64,000 nucleotides of DNA, taken from positions 2,592,501 through 2,656,500 of the forward strand of contig NZ_CP086063.1 in the NCBI RefSeq assembly GCF_020783315.1. Direction: 5' to 3'. The first letter of the stretch is position 1. Each line of letters starts with the position of its first letter. Shown one piece after another: positions 57,728 to 64,000 of this stretch. Under the pieces are notes generated by a model. The model saw only the letters and a list, made by a program, of their open reading frames with translations. It ran no database searches and had not been told where the DNA came from. Both the position numbers and the translations under genes were made by a program. Origin of the DNA: Ferruginibacter lapsinanis (GTDB lineage Bacteria > Bacteroidota > Bacteroidia > Chitinophagales > Chitinophagaceae).

Positions 57728-58441
57728 ATGAAAAAAAACATGCTTTTTCTGCTGGCACTTATTGGTGCTTTAACATTTGGTTCTTGTAAAAAATCTGACA
57801 AGTCATACACTTGTGCAACCTGTACCAGTACACCAAGAGCTGCTGCAGCAAATGATGCAAGCAGTAAAGGTGTATATATAGGCGTATTGATCGGTTCTTC
57901 AGGAACTATTAAATTTGATGTAATGAACAATGGAACTGATATCACTGCCGTAATGGTAATTGATGGAGTTACTGTAAATCTTACATCATCTGTCACATGG
58001 GTATCAGGCCAGCCTTATATAGCGCCTTTTACAGGAACATTAAATGGTTCTCCAGTCAGTATCACCTTTAGTGTAGATAATAACGGAGGATCTCCAACGA
58101 TCACAACTGCATCAGTTCCGGGACATCCATCAATCGAATTTACTTTAGTGAAAGAAACATCTACTGCATTGGTAGAAGGTTTTGAAGGAACGTATTCAAC
58201 ATCACAAAATGAAAAAGGTACATTCAATATATTATTGTCAAGAGTTTTGGGTAAATGGGGTGGTGTTGCCAGAGAAAACGGCACTACAGTTAGCGATGAT
58301 ATTAATGGTACAATAGTGAATGGAAAAATTATCGATGACAATAATACTCAGGTGGGTACTTTGTCAGGAGATGAGATCAATGGTACTTTTGTAGATGGTA
58401 ATAATACTACTATTACTATTTACGGTAAAAGAACTTTATAA
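57728..58441 (+). CDS. Putative secreted lipoprotein (237 aa), regulated neighbour of the two-component pair
   Basis: The product starts MKKNMLFLLALIGALTFGSC, an ideal lipobox (FGSC) with lipid on Cys20. A polar, Lys/Thr/Cys-rich linker (KKSDKSYTCATCTST) follows, then an all-beta mature part made of repeated Gly-Asn-Thr-rich strands, for example GTYSTSQNEKGTFNILLSRV and DDINGTIVNGKIIDDNNTQV. The last 60 residues contain three short repeated units of the NGTxVxGK/D type, which look like beta-solenoid or calycin-like turns. No named family is seen. It lies between the response regulator and the convergent kinase, and is a plausible output of the system. Confidence 0.7.
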   Translation: MKKNMLFLLALIGALTFGSCKKSDKSYTCATCTSTPRAAAANDASSKGVYIGVLIGSSGTIKFDVMNNGTDITAVMVIDGVTVNLTSSVTWVSGQPYIAPFTGTLNGSPVSITFSVDNNGGSPTITTASVPGHPSIEFTLVKETSTALVEGFEGTYSTSQNEKGTFNILLSRVLGKWGGVARENGTTVSDDINGTIVNGKIIDDNNTQVGTLSGDEINGTFVDGNNTTITIYGKRTL

Positions 58442-58459
58442 ATTAAATACCTTTTATTT

Positions 58460-58497
58460 AAGTCCGACCATTCAATCAGAATGGTCGGACTTTTTTT
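58460..58497. terminator. Perfect terminator between the lipoprotein and kinase genes
   Basis: AAGTCCGACCATTC pairs with GAATGGTCGGACTT (14 bp) with a 5-nt loop, followed by a T7 run that reaches the kinase stop. It serves the plus-strand lipoprotein and can act on the minus strand. Confidence 0.92.
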
Positions 58498-60247
58498 ATA
58501 TCGTAATAGCATAAGTAAATGAACTTCCTTCATTTATTGCAGAATCAATAGTAAGTGTTCCATTTACTTCCTGTATCCTGTGTTTAATATTCTTCATTCC
58601 ATTACCGCTAAAATGCTGCGTAGTGTCAAACCCAATTCCATCATCTTTAACTGTAAAAGTTAATTGTTGTCCAACTAATACAGCTTTTATATCTATTCTT
58701 TTTGCCTTGCTATATTTTACAGCATTATGTACAATTTCTTTTGTGATCAGTAAAAGGGCTCTTCGTTGTTCGTTGCTAAGTATAACCACAGAAGTTGTTT
58801 CCGGAAAATCAATAGTGAATATAATGCCGGAGTATTCAAGCAATTTGTTCAATTGTTCTCTCAAATAGGCAAATAACAGATCCAGTGTTTTATTTTCAGG
58901 ATTTAAACTCCATACTATCTCACTCATATTACTAATGAGCTTATGACTGGTCTCTGCAATTTCTGCAAATTCATTATTCCCTGTTGGCTGTTTCCGCAAA
59001 GCATGTTCGCTTATCAAAGTAATTTGTGTAAGACCAGCGCCAATATCATCATGCATTTCACTGCTGATACGTTTTCTCTCTTTATATTCCGCAGCCAGCA
59101 TAGCTTTTTCATGCAATTGCCTTTGCTTAAGCAGTTTGCGGTTGTACAATAAAAAGGCTACAATACCTAACAGTGCAACAACAATTCCAACACCAATAAA
59201 CTGATATTTTCTTTTTTGTAACAAAAGTTTTTGTTTACTGGCAGTAAGCTTATCGATCTCCTGCTGTTGTTTTAACAGTATGATTTCTTTTTCTTTTTTC
59301 GCTGATTGATATTTGCTCTCCAGTTCGGTAGTTTGCCTGGTTTGCTCTGTATTGTACAGGCTTTCACTATAGGCAGAATATTTTTGATGCCATTCAAATG
59401 CTTTTTTGTAATCCTTCAGTCCTGCATAGTCATCCGATATGCTTGAGGCTGCTTCAACCACAACATTCATCGCATTTAGTTTGAGAGCAATATTAAGCCC
59501 TTTCATATTATAGTCAATGGCCTTATTATAATCTTTCATTTTAGCATATACATTACCGATATTGGTCATGTTTACGGCTATAAAAAACTGATCTCCCAGT
59601 TCTTCGGCTATTTGTAAGGATTTTTTATATAATTCGATTGCCATTGGGTAATTACCCAGAAATTTATACACTATACCAGTATTATTGTATGACATCGCCA
59701 TCCTGCGCCTGTCATTCATTTTGATATAAATCGCTAATGCTGTATTGTATTCTTTTAATGCTTCGGGGTATTTTTGAAGGTACTGTTCGTATACCACTCC
59801 TCTGTTATTGGCGCAGTCGGCAATAATAGAAGAATCTTTAATAGTAATAGCCATTTCTTCTGCCTTACTATATATATTAAGCGCCGAATTGTAATTTTTC
59901 TGCTCTTCATACAATGCACCCATATTTATTAAGGCCCGGGCCTCAGCACTTCTATTCCCTGTTTCCTCAGCCAATACAGCCAGTTTTTCATAATACTTCA
60001 TCGCCTCAACTCTTTTCCCTGTTTGAGAATAAATATGGCCAATATGATTGTAAATGGTAAGCAGTTGTTTTTTGTCATTCGTTTGTAATGCCGTACGCTC
60101 ACATTTTTCAAAAATCACTAAAGAACTGTCGTATGAAGCCCTGTTATATAACTCAGTACCCTTAGAGATCAGGGCACTGTTGCTTTGGGCATGTAATTGA
60201 GTAGCCAGTAATAGGGCAGCCAATGCAAGGCAATAGAATCTATACAT
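58496..60247 (-). CDS. Sensor histidine kinase with periplasmic/N-terminal TPR domain
   Basis: The 583-residue kinase has a signal-like N-terminus (MYRFYCLALAALLLATQLHA, with QSNS after) and about eight TPR units from 25 to 300, for example AMSYNNTGIVYKFLGNYPMA. A coiled coil with LKQQQEIDKLTASKQKLLLQ precedes a single membrane helix (about 350-368). The kinase core is HisKA_3 type, with H-box RKRISSEMHDDIGAGLTQIT (about 390-409), N-box TKEIVHNAVKYSKAKRIDIK and G-box FTVKDDGIGFD. TPR units are predicted outside the cytoplasm. It is the partner of the NarL-type regulator. Its promoter box and a GGTTAACC-type repeat lie upstream. Confidence 0.92.
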   Translation of the reverse strand: MYRFYCLALAALLLATQLHAQSNSALISKGTELYNRASYDSSLVIFEKCERTALQTNDKKQLLTIYNHIGHIYSQTGKRVEAMKYYEKLAVLAEETGNRSAEARALINMGALYEEQKNYNSALNIYSKAEEMAITIKDSSIIADCANNRGVVYEQYLQKYPEALKEYNTALAIYIKMNDRRRMAMSYNNTGIVYKFLGNYPMAIELYKKSLQIAEELGDQFFIAVNMTNIGNVYAKMKDYNKAIDYNMKGLNIALKLNAMNVVVEAASSISDDYAGLKDYKKAFEWHQKYSAYSESLYNTEQTRQTTELESKYQSAKKEKEIILLKQQQEIDKLTASKQKLLLQKRKYQFIGVGIVVALLGIVAFLLYNRKLLKQRQLHEKAMLAAEYKERKRISSEMHDDIGAGLTQITLISEHALRKQPTGNNEFAEIAETSHKLISNMSEIVWSLNPENKTLDLLFAYLREQLNKLLEYSGIIFTIDFPETTSVVILSNEQRRALLLITKEIVHNAVKYSKAKRIDIKAVLVGQQLTFTVKDDGIGFDTTQHFSGNGMKNIKHRIQEVNGTLTIDSAINEGSSFTYAITI

Positions 60248-60258
60248 GTTAACGAATA

Positions 60259-60295
60259 AGGTTTAACCAAATATAGCAATACTAATTTGGTTAAC
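60259..60295. promoter_or_regulatory. Inverted repeat over the histidine-kinase promoter
   Basis: GGTTTAACCAAAT and ATTTGGTTAACC face each other over an ATAGCAATACTA spacer, with one extra T in the left arm. The minus-strand box TATATTTG (60268-60275) overlaps the left arm. The pattern is that of an operator blocking or recruiting at this promoter. Confidence 0.45.
60268..60275 (-). promoter_or_regulatory. -7 box TATATTTG before the histidine-kinase gene
   Basis: A full TAnnTTTG match on the minus strand ends 20 nt before the kinase ATG at 60247. Confidence 0.6.
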
Positions 60296-60421
60296 CAACA
60301 TATCAATTTGACTTTGATTTATTGATATGAGTAAGGAATTTTATATATGATAGCAGGTTTGTAATCGTTGCCATCAACTGAGAAGAATTAATTTATAACT
60401 ACTTTAGATCATGCAAGCCAC

Positions 60422-60429
60422 TATCTTTG
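60422..60429 (+). promoter_or_regulatory. -7 box TATCTTTG before the DUF3817 gene
   Basis: A full TAnnTTTG match ends 24 nt before ATG 60454. It overlaps an in-frame TTG at 60427, arguing against that start. Confidence 0.55.
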
Positions 60430-60453
60430 GCCATAATCTTACTATTTGTGTCT

Positions 60454-60741
60454 ATGAAACTGACAACATCTTTTATTACTAAATGGTTCTTGCTGATTGG
60501 AAAGATCGAGGGGTATAGTTATTTGATCTTATTGGGGATAGCAATGCCACTGAAGTATATTTTAAACGAACCAAAATATGTTCGGCTATTTGGAACGGTG
60601 CACGGAATACTGTTTGTGTTATTTATGGTGCTGCAGCTATTGATGTTACTTAAAGTAAAGATGTCTTTTAAAAAGGCAGCCATTGCTTTTTTGTTATCAT
60701 TATTACCCTTTGGTACTTTTTTTCTGAAACGATTGGTATGA
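60454..60741 (+). CDS. DUF3817 small membrane protein
   Basis: The 95-residue protein has three hydrophobic helices and the family text IGKIEGYSYLILLGIAMPLK (about 15-34), then KYVRLFGTVHGILFVLFMVL and the last helix AFLLSLLPFGTFFLKRLV. The EGxSYLxLL and GxxHGxLF motifs are those of DUF3817, a small integral membrane family of unknown function. It faces the QueD-like gene convergently, with only 5 bp between stops. ATG 60454 was chosen because an upstream TTG lies in the promoter box. Confidence 0.85.
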   Translation: MKLTTSFITKWFLLIGKIEGYSYLILLGIAMPLKYILNEPKYVRLFGTVHGILFVLFMVLQLLMLLKVKMSFKKAAIAFLLSLLPFGTFFLKRLV

Positions 60742-60746
60742 TCAAT

Positions 60747-61100
60747 CTATCCTTCATAGATCACCCCGGAAGAAGGTGTTTCATTCAGCTCTATTCTTTT
60801 TAATCCGGGGAAGATTGGTTTTATTCTATTCCAAAGCCATATGGTCAATATTTCGCTGGTAGGGTTTTCTAATCCTTGTACTTCATTTAATAACTGATGA
60901 TCCAGCAATTCTATGATTGGCAGTATTCCTTTTTTCAGATCGGTATAATCAATGATCCAACCGAGTTCCGGAATAATATCTCCTTCAATAAATACAGTAA
61001 AAAAATAAGTATGCCCGTGAATTTTTCCGCATTTGTGTCCGGCTGGTACGTTTGGTAAAAAGTGTGCAGAATCAAAAGAGAACTTCTTGTAAATGATCAT
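60747..61100 (-). CDS. 6-carboxytetrahydropterin synthase / PTPS family
   Basis: The 117-residue T-fold enzyme begins MIIYKKFSFDSAHFLPNVPA, where SAH supplies the first zinc histidine. It continues with HKCGKIHGHTYFFTVFIEG, giving catalytic Cys and two further zinc histidines (HGH). LGWIIDYTDLKK and LDHQLLNEV are the usual later motifs, and the substrate glutamate is in LNETPSSGVIYEG. QueD makes the first intermediate of queuosine (7-deazaguanine) from dihydroneopterin triphosphate; PTPS makes tetrahydrobiopterin. Small CxxxHGH proteins in bacteria are usually QueD. No other que gene adjoins. Confidence 0.85.
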   Translation of the reverse strand: MIIYKKFSFDSAHFLPNVPAGHKCGKIHGHTYFFTVFIEGDIIPELGWIIDYTDLKKGILPIIELLDHQLLNEVQGLENPTSEILTIWLWNRIKPIFPGLKRIELNETPSSGVIYEG

Positions 61101-61145
61101 AATCTATACTTCGTTGATGTGTGTTTTGTGTGTGATAAAAAGAAA

Positions 61146-61577
61146 TTATGCATGTTCATATTTCTCCCATTTCAATTTCTTGCCGAAAATATTCGTATTG
61201 TCCGTCATTTTTACCATAGTTAATTCTATGCACCATACATCACCCGGCTTTGCCAATGCAAAAGGAAATTTTTTATGATAAAATGTTTCAGGTTTAATGT
61301 ATTCCGGAAATCCGCCATAAAGAACTTTGCCGGTCAGCTGTATTCCTTTTAAGGAGAGTAGTTCATTTTTGTCGGGTAAAATACTTCCGGCTATTATTGG
61401 GTTCTCTGCAAGCAAAGTAGAGTGCAGGGTTTGAGAAGAAGATTTGAAAAACAATAAATGATTACGCTCATCAAAAGCATAAAAACAATGAAAACAATAT
61501 GGGGTATTGTCTTTGTCAGTGCAGCAAATGGTGGCTATTTTGTTTTCTTTTATAAAATTAATTATTCCTTCTTGCAT
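61146..61577 (-). CDS. FMN-binding split-barrel protein (pyridoxamine 5'-phosphate oxidase-like)
   Basis: The 143-residue protein fits the split-barrel flavin fold: IINFIKENKIATICCTDKDN, then YCFHCFYAFDERNHLLFFKS and SSSQTLHSTLLAENPIIAGS, the usual phosphate-contact loop. QLTGKVLYGG and VWCIELTMVKMTDNT complete the sheet. Members bind FMN or other flavins or heme; true PdxH is longer (about 210 residues). It is not called pdxH here. It precedes the QueD-like gene by 45 bp on the same strand and is probably co-transcribed. Confidence 0.8.
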   Translation of the reverse strand: MQEGIINFIKENKIATICCTDKDNTPYCFHCFYAFDERNHLLFFKSSSQTLHSTLLAENPIIAGSILPDKNELLSLKGIQLTGKVLYGGFPEYIKPETFYHKKFPFALAKPGDVWCIELTMVKMTDNTNIFGKKLKWEKYEHA

Positions 61578-61755
61578 GTAGTGTGATCATGGATATGTTT
61601 ACAGTATATGATACCTGGCTAAATAAATTTCTGCGGCAAAGTAAATGGTTTTGATGTTTTGCACCTATGATTAAAATCATAGCAACAATTTTTGTTTGGT
61701 TGAGTATTTTTCTCTAAACAACGCCATATTAAATAAAAGATGGCCTGTATTAAAA

Positions 61756-61787
61756 ACGGTTTGCAAATAATTGCAAACCGTCTTTTT
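61756..61787 (-). terminator. Terminator after the 105-aa acidic-protein gene
   Basis: ACGGTTTGCAA pairs with TTGCAAACCGT (11 bp) over ATAA, with A/T-rich flanks giving a T-run on both strands. On the minus strand it is 25 nt past the small gene's stop. Confidence 0.8.
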
Positions 61788-61806
61788 ATCTATAGTGGTT
61801 GTGATG

Positions 61807-62124
61807 TTAAGCGGCAAACTTACCCAGGGTAGAAACCTTGCCCATTGCCGGATGGTCTGCAAGAAAATGATTGGCAGATTCATTCCAACATTGACCAAGA
61901 GAAGCAAACAAAGAAAATGTTTTTAAAATATCATTTGTTTCATCTGTTATTTCTTCTTCAGTAACAATTTTTTCGTTTCCTCTGATATTGGGTACTTCAA
62001 TATAGGGTTGTTGTTTTGTTTCATTTGGATCTGTTGGATCCTGTTTACTTTGATTGTACTCTTTGTTAGTTTTTGTATCAGGTTGATTGTTGGTCGTTGG
62101 TAAATTATTATGAGTAGTTTCCAT
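61807..62124 (-). CDS. Small acidic protein (105 aa) under the shared promoter block
   Basis: From ATG 62124 the product reads METTHNNLPTTNNQPDTKTN, with a polar, Asn/Gln/Lys/Glu/Thr-rich middle that looks disordered. It then has VTEEEITDETNDILKTFSLF and CWNESANHFLADHPAMGKVS, a short hydrophobic C-terminal helix region. No family is recognised. An upstream in-frame ATG (62163) would start inside the promoter block region and adds 13 residues with no family support. The upstream block is shared with the acidic protein at 47559-47816; the two coding sequences share the MET start and composition, not alignable sequence. Confidence 0.6.
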   Translation of the reverse strand: METTHNNLPTTNNQPDTKTNKEYNQSKQDPTDPNETKQQPYIEVPNIRGNEKIVTEEEITDETNDILKTFSLFASLGQCWNESANHFLADHPAMGKVSTLGKFAA

Positions 62125-62165
62125 TTTGTGCGCTTTAGTTACGAATGAATTATCGTAACACAAAG

Positions 62166-62200
62166 ATGCGTTTCCTGATAGGATAAATTGTTACACAATT
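62166..62200 (-). promoter_or_regulatory. Shared promoter block, copy B
   Basis: On the minus strand this reads AATTGTGTAACAATTTATCC, then 14 nt to CGCAT, with the same 20-nt TGTAAC-to-GCAT spacing as copy A at 47859-47893. It lies 42-76 nt before the ATG at 62124. Confidence 0.5.
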
Positions 62201-62301
62201 ATATGCAATGCTTACATTATTGCTATGTAGCGTATTGGGCCCTTGTTGATATGATAATAAATTACAGGAAAGGGCAGGAGTGGCTTTAAAATTATTATTT
62301 C

Positions 62302-63267
62302 TTATGCTCTCGATTGCTCAGCAATTTCGCCGGATTTTTTTCTTAATCCTTTTGCTTTCAGCATTTCGCCGATCTTATTAACCAGGAAGATCGAGGCATC
62401 AATTTCTTCTTTGCGTATAGCTACGCTCTCAATATTAAATCCAAAAGGTATTGATTTCTCCGAACAATAATTGATCAGTTCATCAGCAATATCCAGTGCA
62501 ATTTTTACAGATTGTTCTACCGTGTTATCAGTTGTTATCAGTTCATTCTTTAATGAATCCGGAATATGTATGCCCAGCCATTCCATAAACTCAAGTGTTT
62601 TAACCGAACCACATACAGTCAAGGTGAAAATAACCGTAGGCATTTCCTGTTTTTTATATTTACAGGTTGCAGCTAGTGCTTCCAGTGTTTCTCTGGCATA
62701 ATCAATATTGAATATACATTGCGATACAAAAAATGACACACCTGATTCCATTTTGTCCATCATTCTGATGTCTTCATCTCCGAGAGTGGCATGTCTTTCA
62801 GGAATAGTAACGGCACCAATTACAGAGTCGTTTTTATGTTTACTCCATATTTCATAAGCTTCCTTAAGACTTGTTTTTACTTTATAATCCGGAGCTGGAA
62901 GTCCTACAAGTACAGGGTAACACTTATTATCAGTAAGGTCTTGTAACCATTGCGCTAATTCTTCTTTGGTAAATTTTCCTGCCGGTCTGTAAATGATCTT
63001 GGGAATAGAAAGCGACTGTAAATGCGTGGTAGTAAATTCAAATGGATCCAGTGCGCCGGTAAACGGGAAAGGCCTTACTTCAGAAGTTCTGGCCGATTCA
63101 TCCTGAACATCGTACACCACCAGGGCATCAATATCTAAAGGGTAAATACGTTCCAGTGTTTTCTCTGCTATTGTTATAACCTTTTCTGGAGCGGTCTGTA
63201 TTTTTGGAGGAGTAATTCCGTATAATAAAATGCCCGATTCTTTTTCCTTTATCTTCCTTAAAAACAT
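62302..63267 (-). CDS. Methylenetetrahydrofolate reductase-like protein, divergent
   Basis: The 321-residue protein has the length and strand order of the MTHFR barrel (PF02219): a first strand at LLYGITPPK, IDALVVYDVQDESARTSEVR, then FTTTHLQSLSIPKIIYRP, VLVGLPAPDYK, VIGAVTIPERHATLGDEDIR, FFVSQCIFNIDYARETLEAL and FGFNIESVAI. Canonical MetF has an SFEFFPP start whose glutamate is the catalytic acid; here the position is glycine (YGITPP). FAD-contact residues are also altered. It may be a repurposed paralogue, perhaps acting on another C1 carrier, rather than the methionine-pathway enzyme. A promoter box precedes it. No metH/metE lies nearby. Confidence 0.75.
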   Translation of the reverse strand: MFLRKIKEKESGILLYGITPPKIQTAPEKVITIAEKTLERIYPLDIDALVVYDVQDESARTSEVRPFPFTGALDPFEFTTTHLQSLSIPKIIYRPAGKFTKEELAQWLQDLTDNKCYPVLVGLPAPDYKVKTSLKEAYEIWSKHKNDSVIGAVTIPERHATLGDEDIRMMDKMESGVSFFVSQCIFNIDYARETLEALAATCKYKKQEMPTVIFTLTVCGSVKTLEFMEWLGIHIPDSLKNELITTDNTVEQSVKIALDIADELINYCSEKSIPFGFNIESVAIRKEEIDASIFLVNKIGEMLKAKGLRKKSGEIAEQSRA

Positions 63268-63293
63268 ATAGCAGTATTATTTTATAAAGGTTG

Positions 63294-63301
63294 CAAAGGT
63301 A
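63294..63301 (-). promoter_or_regulatory. -7 box TACCTTTG before the MTHFR-like gene
   Basis: A full TAnnTTTG match on the minus strand ends 26 nt before the MTHFR-like ATG at 63267. Confidence 0.55.
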
Positions 63302-63328
63302 AGCAATTGCGGTTAAATAAGCCAACGA

Positions 63329-63799
63329 TCAGTTGAATGAGTAATCCCAGCTGCGCTTTTGTGATGGCTTATGCTGCATAAAGGTTAAGGCATTTATAGC
63401 CACTTCTCTTACTTTATCGTCAGCATAGTACAGGTACCTGGAAATAACAGGGGAGTATTTTATGTTATAAGTCAGTGATAATAAGTGTAATGTGTTGCAA
63501 ATAAAGACAGGCCCGCTTTCATTCAGCATTTCAAGGATAGGCGTAAGCTGTATATCTGCCAAACCGGAGGTTTGAGTATAAGCAGCAGAAATATTCCTGA
63601 ATAACAATTTTCTTATTATCAGATTGTCTTCAAGTGGTAATAAGTTTACCAATTCCTGAACGGTTTGTGCTATTTCTTCATTGTGGGTGTTATCGGCTCC
63701 CGATCGCATATACCTTCCTATGGCAGCTAATCTATTGGCTTTTTCTTCCGGGCTGCATTGCCCGATGCCTTCAAATAATATTTGAATAGTCTGGTTCAT
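63329..63799 (-). CDS. HEAT-like helical-repeat protein (156 aa)
   Basis: The product is helical with pairs typical of HEAT repeats: SPEEKANRLAAIGRYMRSGA, EEIAQTVQELVNLLPLEDNL, IIRKLLFRNISAAYTQTSGL and KVREVAINALTFMQHKPSQK. No catalytic motif or export signal is seen. The last unit, DDKVREVAINALTFM, is the most canonical. It precedes the MTHFR-like gene by 61 bp with a promoter box between, so they are probably separate units. The function is unknown; a scaffold role is the best guess. Confidence 0.7.
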   Translation of the reverse strand: MNQTIQILFEGIGQCSPEEKANRLAAIGRYMRSGADNTHNEEIAQTVQELVNLLPLEDNLIIRKLLFRNISAAYTQTSGLADIQLTPILEMLNESGPVFICNTLHLLSLTYNIKYSPVISRYLYYADDKVREVAINALTFMQHKPSQKRSWDYSFN

Positions 63800-64000
63800 A
63801 GGGATTGGTACTTACACAACGTTTTTTTTACATCTTTAGTATGTTTCATCGTATGTAAGAATAAATATGGGCAAAAAGTGGTTGTTGTATAATATCTGTG
63901 TTTCATTGCATAATTCACACATGTAGTTGATCTGTGGTGTTATAGCCCTACATTACAGAAAGTATTAACATAAAACTCATCGCTATGTCTATTAACTTAT

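Noticed and set aside
61677..61907. 76-codon minus-strand frame overlapping the end of the 105-aa acidic-protein gene.
   Set aside because: It runs through the terminator hairpin and out of frame with the better gene; composition shows no coding sense.
63985..64000. ATG near the right edge (MSINL) as the start of another gene.
   Set aside because: Only five codons fall inside the window, so it cannot be supported.

Overview
The window looks like a stretch of chromosome from a low-GC member of the Bacteroidota, most likely family Chitinophagaceae or a close relative. The reasons are: repeated TAnnTTTG boxes 12-40 nt upstream of start codons (the Bacteroidota -7 promoter element), weak Shine-Dalgarno sequences, a type IX secretion C-terminal sorting domain, a class II ketol-acid reductoisomerase, a short LeuA, a DUF2027-Smr protein and many SusC/porin-like outer-membrane proteins. 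I see no rRNA, tRNA, CRISPR, phage or insertion sequence. Species-level placement is inference.

Layout. 0-3.8 kb: the start of a membrane protein (cut by the window edge), a tandem universal stress protein, a small outer-membrane barrel and a 516-aa helical-repeat protein. 4.0-20.0 kb: a ten-gene co-directional block, leuA-dinB-leuB-ilvD-ilvB-ilvN-ilvC-ilvA-gltB-gltD, closed by a strong terminator; it covers most of branched-chain amino acid synthesis (leuC and leuD are absent) and then glutamate synthase, which regenerates the amino donor. 20.4-22.9 kb: an ammonium transporter and a porin separated by a perfect hairpin, so nitrogen supply sits beside nitrogen assimilation. 23-38 kb: housekeeping genes, including a sodium symporter, pfkA-pyk (glycolysis), a pseudouridine synthase, argS, a MuiA-like DUF4139 protein, a YbiT-type ABC-F ATPase, GtrA and dnaK. 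38-46.3 kb: a SRPBCC protein, a SpmA-SpmB fusion, a secreted pectate-lyase-like enzyme with a T9SS tail, a serine hydrolase lipoprotein, serA and a type II NADH dehydrogenase. 46.4-48.8 kb: a methyltransferase and a run of small minus-strand genes, one only 39 codons long. 48.9-55 kb: rnr, a polyprenyl synthase, an amino-acid permease and a DUF2027-Smr protein.

55-60.3 kb is the most interesting part. A paralogue of the 516-aa protein, a LuxR-type response regulator, a small lipoprotein and a convergent TPR-histidine kinase form what looks like one signalling locus. An exact 17-bp direct repeat lies upstream of both the regulator and the lipoprotein, and a different 17-bp repeat with several hairpins lies upstream of the paralogue. 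60.4-64 kb holds DUF3817, a QueD/PTPS enzyme, a flavin split-barrel protein, a small acidic protein, an aberrant MTHFR-like enzyme and a HEAT-like protein.

Two unrelated small acidic proteins (47.8 kb and 62.1 kb) share an upstream 20-nt block with 18 identical positions, at the same spacing from a GCAT box, which suggests co-regulation by an alternative sigma factor or activator. All functional names are from reading the translated sequence against remembered family motifs; no database search was run.
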